From: Candidatus Omnitrophota bacterium | Lineage (GTDB): Bacteria; Omnitrophota; Koll11; Gygaellales; Profunditerraquicolaceae | Assembly (NCBI GenBank): GCA_028712045.1 | Contig: JAQTRA010000009.1 | Coordinates: 1-19,076, forward strand | Reading direction: 5' to 3' | Length of the DNA stretch: 19,076 bases | Shown here: piece after piece, positions 1 through 6,824 of the stretch | How the letters are laid out: each line of letters starts with the position of its first letter | Position numbering within the stretch: the stretch's first letter is position 1 | Translations under genes and position numbers: made by a program | The notes under the pieces: model-generated | The model's input: the letters and a program-made list of their open reading frames with translations, nothing else | Databases searched by the model: none | Told to the model about the DNA's origin: nothing

Positions 1-9
1 GATACGGAA

Positions 10-25
10 GCGCCCCCAAGGGCGC
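10..25. other. Short GC-rich hairpin in left-edge noncoding stretch
   Basis: GCGCCC, a CCAA loop and GGGCGC form a 6-bp perfect stem. It sits downstream of the response regulator gene in the minus direction. No T-run follows it on either strand, so it is not a canonical intrinsic terminator. A second inverted pair, CTCAGA and TCTGAG, is near 114-139. I see no gene or convincing promoter in the rest of 1-150. Confidence 0.3.
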
Positions 26-150
26 GGGGCCTATTCTCTCGTTGACTTGTGATTATTGTTGTAGTAATCTGAAAGGCGGTAAGATATTTGACAAATTGCC
101 TTTTGGGTATTCCTCAGAGGAAGAGCATTAAACTTCTGAGAATAAAAAAG

Positions 151-537
151 TTAGAACTTTTCTGTTTTATATTCAATCGCCTTCTTTATTGCTTCCATAA
201 GCTTTAAATCATTAACCGGCTTAACCAGATAATCAATCACTCCAAATTTAAAGGCCTTAATTTTATCCGTTTCTTTATTCAACCCTGAAACAACAATTAC
301 CGGAATTGATTGGCCCAAAGGATCGTTATTCAGCATATCGCAAGCATCCAATCCACCGGCTCCGGGCATAAGCAAATCCAACAAAATAACATCCGGCCTG
401 AACTTATGGATATGGCTGATTATATCTTTTGCTTCCGAGAAAGCCTTAACTTCATAATCCCCGGAATTTTCAATCCTTATTTTAAGCATTGAGGCAAAAT
501 CTGCTTCATCGTCAATAATCATTATTTTTTTCTTCAA
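151..537 (-). CDS. Single-domain response regulator (CheY-like receiver)
   Basis: This is a stand-alone phosphoacceptor domain of about 128 residues with no DNA-binding or enzymatic output domain. Numbered from the longer GTG form, the acidic pair is D12-D13, the phosphoacceptor D57 lies in VILLDLLMP, the switch Ser is S87 and the conserved Lys is K109 in YLVKP. The start is placed at the TTG at 537: a near-perfect Shine-Dalgarno AAGGAGGTGA has its GGAGG 8 nt upstream of it, whereas the longer GTG start at 546 lies inside that ribosome site. The protein then begins MKKKIMIIDDE, typical of the family. It is the last gene of the run that also encodes a secreted glycoside hydrolase. No histidine kinase is in the window, so its partner is unknown; receiver identity is certain, role is not. 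Confidence 0.93.
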   Translation of the reverse strand: MKKKIMIIDDEADFASMLKIRIENSGDYEVKAFSEAKDIISHIHKFRPDVILLDLLMPGAGGLDACDMLNNDPLGQSIPVIVVSGLNKETDKIKAFKFGVIDYLVKPVNDLKLMEAIKKAIEYKTEKF

Positions 538-542
538 GTCAA

Positions 543-552
543 TCACCTCCTT
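543..552 (-). promoter_or_regulatory. Strong Shine-Dalgarno site setting the response regulator start
   Basis: On the minus strand AAGGAGGTGA matches the anti-Shine-Dalgarno complement over 10 bases and overlaps the TGA stop of the upstream glycoside hydrolase gene. The GGAGG core is 8 nt before TTG (537-535). It overlaps the alternative GTG at 546-544, which therefore cannot be served by it. This is the strongest ribosome site I saw in the window. Confidence 0.8.
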
Positions 553-1679
553 GATCCAAGTATAGCATTGCTTTTCCGATATTCAAGAAGCCATTTATCA
601 AAACATTCCCGGTAAGCACGAAATGCCGGCTTGCGCGAATAATCCCAGCGCAGTAGGCCAAAATAATCCACGCCCGTATTCCAATGGTCTAAAGTATCCC
701 GGAAAAAAGCCCAGAAAACCTTCTCCACCTGCGGATCTTTCAATAATTCAGTATATACTTGTTTTACCCATTCTGCTTGCTGGCGCTCATTAGGGTTTTT
801 TCCCAGCCACCAGTTATCCACGGCTAACCGCATACTTACACCCGGGCAGCCAATCTCAGTAATCCAAATTTTTTTATCCATATCTCCATTGCGCTTCATA
901 ATTTTATACGCCAGCCTCGGATAACTTACCACCGCCTTAATCCCCCCGGGCTGCAAAGGCGTCTGGAAAAAATGGATATTCAGTATATCAAAATAACCTT
1001 TGGCGCCGTTATCATACAAATTATTAACGCTAGAGATACCATTGGCCAGGCCGCCATTTAAAATCTTACACTCCGGGTCAATTTGCTTAGCCGCTTTATA
1101 AACTTCTTTTAATAAAATAACGTAGGATTTTAACCCATCTTGCTCTTTCCAATAAGTAGCCGAATCCGGCTCATTCCAAAGTTCCCAGTATTTAACTTGA
1201 TCTTTATAACGCTGGATAACTTTACTGGCATAATTCACAAATACCTGGTTATCCTTAGGCGGACAGTTCCAATTCCCGCAATTAGACGCCCAATCAGTAC
1301 TATAGTGTAAAATACCCAAAATATGCATGCCTTTACTTCTGAGTATCTGGACGATACAATCATATTTTGCAAAATCAAAACTTCCCTCTTGGGGCTCAAT
1401 ATCCTGCCATAAAAAATCAACCCTTACCCAGCCGGCCCCCGCCTCCTGCATCAAAGAAATGGCTTTTTCTAAATCACGGTCACAGGGATATTTATAACTA
1501 TTCCAGGGATGGTTCCAATGTAAAAACTCCAACACTCCGAAAGGATTTTTAAGATTGACTTCATCTAAATAAGCCCGGTTTATTTCCTTGTTCATATTCT
1601 CTTTCCGCAACATTTCTTGAGCCTGAAGGTTAGCAGTTGCTGACAGAAATAAAATTAGCAAACAAATTATCTTATTCAT
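543..1679 (-). CDS. Secreted clan GH-A glycoside hydrolase (GH39/GH5-like)
   Basis: This 378-residue protein has a predicted N-terminal signal peptide: MNKI, a hydrophobic run to about residue 13, then a small-residue site near LQA at 18-20. The remainder has TIM-barrel retaining glycosidase signatures. YWELWNEP gives the general acid/base E170 and IWITEIG the nucleophile E275, at the ends of strands 4 and 7 by family analogy. The substrate cannot be read from sequence; plant or microbial polysaccharide hydrolysis outside the cytoplasm is the reasonable inference. The start ATG at 1679 overlaps the upstream Maf-M48 ORF by 8 bp. An upstream in-frame ATG at 1727 has AGGAG 4 nt before it and would add 16 residues, but it spoils the signal-peptide layout, so the shorter form is preferred. 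It is followed by the receiver gene. Confidence 0.85.
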   Translation of the reverse strand: MNKIICLLILFLSATANLQAQEMLRKENMNKEINRAYLDEVNLKNPFGVLEFLHWNHPWNSYKYPCDRDLEKAISLMQEAGAGWVRVDFLWQDIEPQEGSFDFAKYDCIVQILRSKGMHILGILHYSTDWASNCGNWNCPPKDNQVFVNYASKVIQRYKDQVKYWELWNEPDSATYWKEQDGLKSYVILLKEVYKAAKQIDPECKILNGGLANGISSVNNLYDNGAKGYFDILNIHFFQTPLQPGGIKAVVSYPRLAYKIMKRNGDMDKKIWITEIGCPGVSMRLAVDNWWLGKNPNERQQAEWVKQVYTELLKDPQVEKVFWAFFRDTLDHWNTGVDYFGLLRWDYSRKPAFRAYRECFDKWLLEYRKSNAILGSRR

Positions 1680-3012
1680 GGGTTTTTTGCTCAATATTAA
1701 TGTAATCGCTAAAATCAATTTTTTCATCCAGCTCCTGCTTAACTACCCGGATCCGATCCGGGGCATAAGGGTGAGTCTTAAAATAATTCTTTTCAGTTAA
1801 GGGGCTGCGGCGATTGATATCCTGAAGTTTTGTTAAAAAAATAATCATACCATGGCCGTCATAACCGGCGAGTTCGGCGTAACGCGCGCCTAACTGATCC
1901 GCCAGTAACTCGTCCTCCCGGCTATAACCAAGCAGAGACTGCGTAAAAGCCACATCCGCAGCATTGCCTACTTCTCCGCTTCCCGGAGTTACTGCCACCA
2001 ACAACCTTAAAATAGAATATCCTTGCATAGCTTGTAATTTTTTGATACTGTGCCGCGCAACAATATGGCCTACTTCATGGCCTAGGACACAAGCCAGCTC
2101 ATCATCGGTGGTAGCTTTATCTAATAATCCGCTGTTTACGTAAATATAACCTCCCGGCAAAGAAACCGCATTAACCTGGTCATCATCTAAAACCTGAAAG
2201 TGATAATCGATTTCCTTGCGGTCGCTGACTGCGGCAATTTTTTTACCGATATCCTGCACACGCTTAAGCTGCAAAGGGTCATTAGAAAATTTAAGCTCTT
2301 TTTGCACCTGGCGGTCAATTGACTGGCCCATCTGCACTTCTTTATCCGTGCTGTAATAATATTTTTCTTCCTGCTTAGTCACTAAATTGTATTCCGGAGA
2401 ACATCCACTGAGAATAAAAAGAATAAAAATTAAAGAAAATAATCCAAGTTTTTTAAAAATCCGGTAAAGTTTCCCCAGAGGTAAACCTACGACATTGCAA
2501 AAACACCCGTCGATTTTTTTAATAAAAGACGCGCCTTGGCCCTGGATATCAAAACTTCCGGCTTTATCCAGGGGAGAAACCTGATTAAAATAGTCCGTGA
2601 TCTGGCCGTCACCTAATTTATCCATATAAACTTTAGTTTTTTCATAATCAACGACGAGCTTATCCCCGGCCCTGCTTTTTTTGATTACTGCCAGCCCAGT
2701 ATAAAGCCATTGCGGCTTAGCGGATAATTGTTTAAGCATGCGACGGGCATCCTGCATATTTTTGGGCTTGCCGAATATTTTCCCGTCCTGCACGCAGATA
2801 GTATCGGCGGCAATAATGATACCTTCAGGTACCCTGGCGGCCACATCTTTAGCTTTATTCCGGGCGTTCTTCTGGACAAGTTGGGAGTATGATAAATTAC
2901 CGCGATGGGTTTGCTCTTTAACTTTCGAAGGCAGGATTTTAAACTTCAGGCCGAATTTCTCTAATAGTTTCTTTCTGGCCTTAGATTTAGAAGCTAAATA
3001 TATTTTGCTCAT
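1672..3012 (-). CDS. Maf nucleotide pyrophosphatase joined to M48 lipoprotein-type metalloprotease
   Basis: One uninterrupted 446-codon ORF carries two unrelated proteins. Residues 1-190 are a complete Maf/HAM1-type nucleoside triphosphate pyrophosphatase: LASKSKARKKLL at the start, AADT with catalytic D70, and the terminal NVVGLPLGKLY motif. Such enzymes remove non-canonical nucleotides in the cytoplasm. Residues 191-204 are a hydrophobic run ending in lipobox LSGC (C204). Residues 205-446 form an M48 zinc protease resembling the BepA/LoiP group: HEVGH at 312-316 supplies two His ligands and the catalytic Glu, E368 in ExxxD is the likely third ligand, and a conserved HPYAPDR follows. The ATG at 3012 has no clear Shine-Dalgarno and sits 10 bp from a structured repeat. 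Either a real membrane-spanning fusion is made, or the protease is also initiated internally, for example at ATT 2460. No ATG, GTG or TTG lies in frame at the junction. Confidence 0.88.
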   Translation of the reverse strand: MSKIYLASKSKARKKLLEKFGLKFKILPSKVKEQTHRGNLSYSQLVQKNARNKAKDVAARVPEGIIIAADTICVQDGKIFGKPKNMQDARRMLKQLSAKPQWLYTGLAVIKKSRAGDKLVVDYEKTKVYMDKLGDGQITDYFNQVSPLDKAGSFDIQGQGASFIKKIDGCFCNVVGLPLGKLYRIFKKLGLFSLIFILFILSGCSPEYNLVTKQEEKYYYSTDKEVQMGQSIDRQVQKELKFSNDPLQLKRVQDIGKKIAAVSDRKEIDYHFQVLDDDQVNAVSLPGGYIYVNSGLLDKATTDDELACVLGHEVGHIVARHSIKKLQAMQGYSILRLLVAVTPGSGEVGNAADVAFTQSLLGYSREDELLADQLGARYAELAGYDGHGMIIFLTKLQDINRRSPLTEKNYFKTHPYAPDRIRVVKQELDEKIDFSDYINIEQKTHE

Positions 3013-3021
3013 TAGATATAT

Positions 3022-3098
3022 TATTTACGGGTGACGATGGCTGGATTCGAGGACGCTTCAGGCGGCCGAGAAACAGCCATCGGCAGGACCCGTAAATA
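3022..3098 (-). repeat. Structured inverted-repeat element, copy A
   Basis: A two-tier palindrome fills nearly all of the 90-bp gap between the flavoprotein and Maf-M48 genes. The outer stem pairs 3022-3032 with 3088-3098 (11 bp) and the inner stem pairs 3035-3043 with 3074-3082 (9 bp). The inner stem closes a 30-nt loop. Read on the minus strand the order is ACGGGT, CCTGC, CGATGGCTG, loop, CAGCCATCG, TC, ACCCGT. The same skeleton with a different inner stem occurs at 17852-17931. No T-run follows, so it is not a standard terminator. Here its orientation matches the flanking genes. Confidence 0.8.
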
Positions 3099-3102
3099 TA
3101 AT

Positions 3103-4347
3103 TTAATTTAACGCGGCACTTTCGCCAGCTAAATAACCTGTGGAGAAAGCTGCCTGAAGGTTAAACCCGCCGGTATCCGCGTCAATATCAATCATCTCCC
3201 CGCAAAAATACAGCCCTTTGACTACCCGTGATTCCATGGTCCGCGGATTAATATCCTTTAAACTCACTCCGCCCCGGGTAACCATTCCTTCTTCAATTGG
3301 CCGGGCTGCGGAAATATCCAAATGAAAATTTTTCAGGAAGCGGACAATCCCTTCTCTTTCCTTCTGGGTAATCTGGCTGCATTTTTTAAACGGGTCAACA
3401 CCGACTACTTGTAAAAAAACCGGAATTAAACGAATAGGCATTAAATCTTTCAGCATATTTTTAAGATTTTTTTTGGCGTTGGCCTTGAATTCCCGCAGCA
3501 GGCGATTATCTAAAAGTTCTACCGATAAACCCGGTTTTAAATCTACTTCTACATATACCTTTTGACTTTTAAAAAGCAGATCCACAACTTTACCACTGGC
3601 AGTAATTACCAACGGCCCGGATATTCCAAAACCCGTAAAAAGCAACTCACCGACATCAGAAAAAATATCAGTTTTACTATCCGAAAACTTCAACTTAATA
3701 TTATGTAATGTTAAACCTTCTAATTTTTTAATAAAATCCTGTTTTACGATAAAAGGAATTAATCCGGCGCGTAAAGGCTCTATCTTGTGGCCAAGTTTCC
3801 TGGCCAAGTTGATGCCTGAAGCATCCGAACCGGTAAAACTATAGCTGGCCCCACCAGTAGCTAAAATTATTCGCTGGCCCAGGATATCCTGCCCGTTTTC
3901 CAAACGCACACCCTTAATTAATCTATTCTCAAAAATTATATCCACTACTTTGCTTTGGCAAAGAACCTGGACTCCAACTTTATCCAATTCTTTTTTTAAC
4001 ACATTCAGAATACTGGCCGAGCGGTCAGTAACCGGAAAAACACGAAGTTGGCGCTCAATTTTAAGCTTTAATCCGCGCTCTTCAAAGAAACGCATCAATT
4101 CCTGATTAAAGAATTTTTTAAATGCGTCCCTTAAGAAATCACCATTTTTGGAAAAACGTTTGAGGAATTGTTCTAATTCTTCTGCGTTGGTAAGGTTACA
4201 GCGGCCTTTGCCGCTCAGGAGAAGTTTGTTACCGAGGGAATTCTTTCTTTCCAGGAGGATTACTTCCTGGCCGTTGGCTGCCGCCTGAATTGCCGCCATC
4301 ATTGCCGATGGCCCGCCTCCTACAACTATAATTTTTTTCTTCTGCAC
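3103..4347 (-). CDS. HI0933/BaiN-family FAD-dependent oxidoreductase
   Basis: This 414-residue flavoprotein belongs to the HI0933/YhiN family, often annotated as NAD(P)/FAD-dependent oxidoreductase. The N-terminus carries the Rossmann dinucleotide motif VVGGGPSAMMAA (residues 8-19) with the ribose-binding Glu at E33, followed by the family signature LLLSGKGRCNLTN at 42-54. The C-terminus has VTRGGVSLKDINPRTMESR and GEMIDIDADTGGFNLQAA, which complete the FAD site. The family's physiological substrate is mostly unknown; one gut homologue, BaiN, acts in bile acid dehydroxylation, which should not be transferred here. The start is GTG at 4347, preceded by AGGTG at 5-nt spacing. It lies 8 bp after pyrE and is probably cotranscribed. 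Copy A of the structured repeat begins 4 bp after its stop. Confidence 0.92.
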   Translation of the reverse strand: MQKKKIIVVGGGPSAMMAAIQAAANGQEVILLERKNSLGNKLLLSGKGRCNLTNAEELEQFLKRFSKNGDFLRDAFKKFFNQELMRFFEERGLKLKIERQLRVFPVTDRSASILNVLKKELDKVGVQVLCQSKVVDIIFENRLIKGVRLENGQDILGQRIILATGGASYSFTGSDASGINLARKLGHKIEPLRAGLIPFIVKQDFIKKLEGLTLHNIKLKFSDSKTDIFSDVGELLFTGFGISGPLVITASGKVVDLLFKSQKVYVEVDLKPGLSVELLDNRLLREFKANAKKNLKNMLKDLMPIRLIPVFLQVVGVDPFKKCSQITQKEREGIVRFLKNFHLDISAARPIEEGMVTRGGVSLKDINPRTMESRVVKGLYFCGEMIDIDADTGGFNLQAAFSTGYLAGESAALN

Positions 4348-4355
4348 AAAAACAC

Positions 4356-4916
4356 CTAGAGGCCAAATTCCACAATCTTAAAAATAGATTCTAATTCCAG
4401 GCCTACCTTAGCTAAATTATCCGTAGCGCCCTCCTGACGGTCAACAATTACAATTGCCTGCCTGGCAATTACGCCTATTTTATCCAATGCCTGTTTAGCT
4501 TCAATCAGCGCTTTACCAGTAGTCGCCACATCATCTAAAAGAATAACCTGGTCGCCTTTTTTAAGAGCCGGGCCTTCAACCTGGCGCAATGCCCCATGGT
4601 CTTTAGCCTGCGAACGTACAATAAAAGTTTTTAGCGGTTGATTATTAAGATAGCTTAAAGCTGCCACTGCTCCGCAGATCGGGTCTGCTCCTAAAGTTGG
4701 CCCGCCCACAGCATCTAAGTTACGATTACTCACCATATCCAGGATAATGCTACCCACCAGATATGCGCCTTGCGGGGTCAAAGTAATTACCCGGCCATCA
4801 AGATAATAGTTGCTTTCCTTACCGGAAGAAAGCACAAACTTGCCTCTTTTTAAAGCCTCGGTATTTAAAAGGCTAAACAACTTTTGCTTTAATTCTGCTC
4901 GATTTACTCTTTCCAT
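4356..4916 (-). CDS. pyrE: Orotate phosphoribosyltransferase
   Basis: The enzyme converts orotate and PRPP to orotidine 5'-phosphate in cytoplasmic de novo pyrimidine synthesis. In the 186-residue form the hallmark PRPP loop VILLDDVATTGKA lies at about 124-136 with D128 and D129. The catalytic flexible loop RSQAKDHG is near 101-108, and the N-terminal FVLSSGKESNYYLDGR matches the family. An in-frame TTG at 4952 would extend the protein by 12 residues, but that TTG is the first triplet of a consensus -35 box, and the ATG at 4916 falls immediately after the matching -10. The ATG start is therefore chosen and the mRNA is probably leaderless. No other pyrimidine gene is present. It heads the five-gene left run and diverges from comF, another phosphoribosyltransferase-fold gene. 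Confidence 0.95.
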   Translation of the reverse strand: MERVNRAELKQKLFSLLNTEALKRGKFVLSSGKESNYYLDGRVITLTPQGAYLVGSIILDMVSNRNLDAVGGPTLGADPICGAVAALSYLNNQPLKTFIVRSQAKDHGALRQVEGPALKKGDQVILLDDVATTGKALIEAKQALDKIGVIARQAIVIVDRQEGATDNLAKVGLELESIFKIVEFGL

Positions 4917-4952
4917 GGATAATATTTTACTATCCAAAACAGCCTGTGTCAA
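4917..4952 (-). promoter_or_regulatory. Sigma70-type promoter for pyrE, predicted leaderless
   Basis: On the minus strand TTGACA (4952-4947, perfect -35) is followed by a 17-nt spacer and TAAAAT (4929-4924, 5 of 6 to the -10 consensus). Counting 7 nt on from the -10 puts +1 at 4917, one base before the pyrE ATG at 4916. There is no room for a Shine-Dalgarno and none is visible. This is inferred from sequence only. Confidence 0.72.
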
Positions 4953-4957
4953 TTACT

Positions 4958-4993
4958 TTGACAAACCTAAATTTCATTGTTATCATATCTTTA
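4958..4993 (+). promoter_or_regulatory. Sigma70-type promoter for comF-lptF-lptG, predicted leaderless
   Basis: TTGACA (4958-4963, perfect -35), a 17-nt spacer and TATCAT (4981-4986, 5 of 6) place +1 at 4993, exactly the A of the comF ATG. No Shine-Dalgarno precedes that ATG. Its -35 is separated by 5 bp from the oppositely directed -35 of pyrE, giving TGTCAA-N5-TTGACA. Confidence 0.72.
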
Positions 4994-5718
4994 TGTTAAA
5001 TAGCTTGCTTACTGGTTTAAGGGATTTAATTTATCCAAATTACTGTTTGGCCTGCGAAAATAAGCTGGATTCAAGCCTAAAAGAGCATTTTATCTGCACG
5101 GCTTGTCAAAAAGCAATTGAACCAAACCTGCCTCCTTTCTGCCCCTCTTGCGGGAGAACACTGGATACAGCCAGCCAAGGAAAAAATACCTGTTCTGGAT
5201 GTTTAAACACAAAATTTAGCTTTGACCGGGCTTTTAGCCCCTGTAAATATAGCGGCATAATAAAAAAGATGATCCAGGAATTTAAATATTCCGGCCGCGA
5301 TTACCTGGGCAAAAACCTGGGGCAAATTTTGAATAACTTTATCAAAGAATACGATTTACCCATCACCCATACGGATTATATCATCCCCATCCCCTTACAT
5401 AATGCCCGGTTCAGGCAAAGAGAATTTAATCAGGCGCAAATTTTAAGCGCGCAGGTTGCTAAAGAATTTAACAAACAGCTGCTTTTAAAAGTATTAACCC
5501 GCACCAAAGCGACTAAATCACAGACTGAATTAAGCTTCGAAGAACGCCGAAATAATGTACAGGGCAGTTTTTCGGTAACGGCCCCGCAATTAATTAAGGA
5601 TAAAAACTTATTATTAATCGATGATGTTTTAACCACCGGCTCTACTTTAGATGAAGCCGCCAGAACTTTAAAAGCCGCCGGGGCAAAAATGATTTTAGCC
5701 ATGACGCTGGCAAACTAA
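4993..5718 (+). CDS. comF: ComF family amidophosphoribosyltransferase-like protein
   Basis: This 241-residue protein has an N-terminal Cys-rich zinc region with four CxxC pairs (C18/C21, C35/C38, C50/C53, C67/C70). It ends in a type I phosphoribosyltransferase fold with PRPP loop LLIDDVLTTGSTL (D210, D211, T214-S217), and the family motif RQREFNQA is at 141-148. ComF proteins are linked to DNA uptake in naturally competent bacteria, but they occur widely in organisms with no known competence, and their reaction is not established. The start ATG at 4993 follows a leaderless promoter; an open frame continuing upstream to 4810 runs through pyrE and lacks family similarity. It is the first gene of a plus-strand trio, ending 2 bp before lptF. 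No other competence gene is in the window. Confidence 0.9.
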   Translation: MLNSLLTGLRDLIYPNYCLACENKLDSSLKEHFICTACQKAIEPNLPPFCPSCGRTLDTASQGKNTCSGCLNTKFSFDRAFSPCKYSGIIKKMIQEFKYSGRDYLGKNLGQILNNFIKEYDLPITHTDYIIPIPLHNARFRQREFNQAQILSAQVAKEFNKQLLLKVLTRTKATKSQTELSFEERRNNVQGSFSVTAPQLIKDKNLLLIDDVLTTGSTLDEAARTLKAAGAKMILAMTLAN

Positions 5719-5720
5719 CT

Positions 5721-6824
5721 ATGAAAATCCTGCGCAATTATATCTTAAAAGAATTTACCGGCCCTTTGCTTCTAACCCTGGGAGTTTTAAGTTTTGTCAT
5801 GGTCTTAATCGGCAACTTAAAACGCATTGCTGATTTAGTCATTAACAAAGGCGTGGATATTTTAAGCGTGCTGCAGATTTTTATTTATTTAACTCCCTAC
5901 ATTATTACTTACACTTTACCGATATCAGTACTTGTAGCAGTGTTGCTTTCCCTGGGCAGGCTCTCCGGCGACAATGAAGTAATTGCTATCCGCTCAAGCG
6001 GCATAAGCTTATTTAAATTAATCCTTCCTTTATTAATTATCGGCCTGATTTTAAGCTTTGGCTTAGCGCTTTTTAATGACCAGGCAGGCTCCTATTCGCA
6101 TTTTGCTTACCGTAAAGCCCTCAAAGAAATGGGATTTAAAAATCCCACCGCAGCTTTTGAAGAAGGCGTATTCATCAACTCTTTCCAAAAATACATTCTT
6201 TTCATTTACCATGTCGATCAGAAAAAAAACCGGTTAAATAACATACGTATTTATGAACCCCAGGGCGAAGATAAACCTACGCGCACAATTGTGGCTAAAG
6301 CCGGGGAATTCGTTGTCATCCCGGAAAAAAATATCATTAAATTAAAACTTATTGACGGCACCAGTGACGAGCCAGACCCGGAAAACCCTACCAACTTCTA
6401 CAAACTTAATTTCCGCACTTATTTTATGAATCTTGACCTGGCCAATATGCAGGAAAGAGTAGTGGACAAAAAATATAAAGAGATGACCATTCACGAATTA
6501 AAACAAGAGGCAAAAAAGCTTAAAAGAGAAGGAATTGACCCTGCCCCCTTGTTCACAGAAATACACGAAAAATTAGCCCTGGCTTTCTCTTGCTTTATTT
6601 TCATGTTACTTGGTTCATCATTAGGCATCATCACCCGCCGGCGCGAAAAAACCATTAATATCGGCATTGCGGTTTTAATTATCGTCTGTTATTATCCTTT
6701 GTTTATCGGCTGCGAAGCACTGGCTATTGGCGGGCAATTACCTCCGGGGCTAGCCCTATGGCTGCCGAATATTATCTTTGGCGTAATCGGCGGGTTCTTA
6801 ACCCTTAAACTATGCGCATCTTAG
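5721..6824 (+). CDS. lptF: LPS export ABC transporter permease LptF (YjgP/YjgQ family)
   Basis: This 367-residue inner-membrane protein of the LptB2FG complex extracts lipopolysaccharide for transport to the outer membrane. Hydrophobic segments are near residues 13-31, 47-79 and 98-118, with three more after about residue 285. A periplasmic beta-jellyroll region of about 160 residues lies between the two sets. The family signature GRLSGDNEVIAIRSSGIS follows TM2. The assignment of F versus G within the pair rests on gene order and is less sure than the family. The start ATG is 2 bp after comF with no visible Shine-Dalgarno, suggesting translational coupling. The 3' end overlaps lptG by 13 bp. 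lptB, lptC and lptA are not in this window. Confidence 0.9.
   Translation: MKILRNYILKEFTGPLLLTLGVLSFVMVLIGNLKRIADLVINKGVDILSVLQIFIYLTPYIITYTLPISVLVAVLLSLGRLSGDNEVIAIRSSGISLFKLILPLLIIGLILSFGLALFNDQAGSYSHFAYRKALKEMGFKNPTAAFEEGVFINSFQKYILFIYHVDQKKNRLNNIRIYEPQGEDKPTRTIVAKAGEFVVIPEKNIIKLKLIDGTSDEPDPENPTNFYKLNFRTYFMNLDLANMQERVVDKKYKEMTIHELKQEAKKLKREGIDPAPLFTEIHEKLALAFSCFIFMLLGSSLGIITRRREKTINIGIAVLIIVCYYPLFIGCEALAIGGQLPPGLALWLPNIIFGVIGGFLTLKLCAS

Noticed and set aside
43..71. Plus-strand promoter TTGACT-N17-TAATCT near the left edge
   Set aside because: The -10 matches only three consensus bases and no plus-strand gene follows it.
88..120. TTGACA at 88-93 as a -35 box
   Set aside because: No -10-like hexamer occurs at 16-18 bp and there is no downstream gene in that direction.
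543..1727. Glycoside hydrolase start at ATG 1727
   Set aside because: It has a nearby AGGAG but only 4 nt spacing and puts Lys-Lys-Pro between two hydrophobic runs; ATG 1679 gives a clean signal peptide. Kept as an alternative.
3022..3098. Copy A as an intrinsic terminator for the flavoprotein gene
   Set aside because: The stem is interrupted, the loop is 30 nt and no T-run follows on the minus strand; the shared skeleton with copy B fits a repeat better.
4917..4952. PyrE start at TTG 4952
   Set aside because: The TTG is part of a perfect -35 box and the extension lies over the spacer and -10; the ATG at 4916 begins at the normal family N-terminus.
4810..4992. Extended comF start upstream of 4993
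   Set aside because: The extension runs antisense through the pyrE N-terminal region, contains no ComF similarity and crosses the promoter.
6792..6804. Hairpin GGGTT-CTT-AACCC before the lptG start
   Set aside because: It is a 5-bp stem within lptF coding sequence, expected by chance, with no sign of regulatory function.
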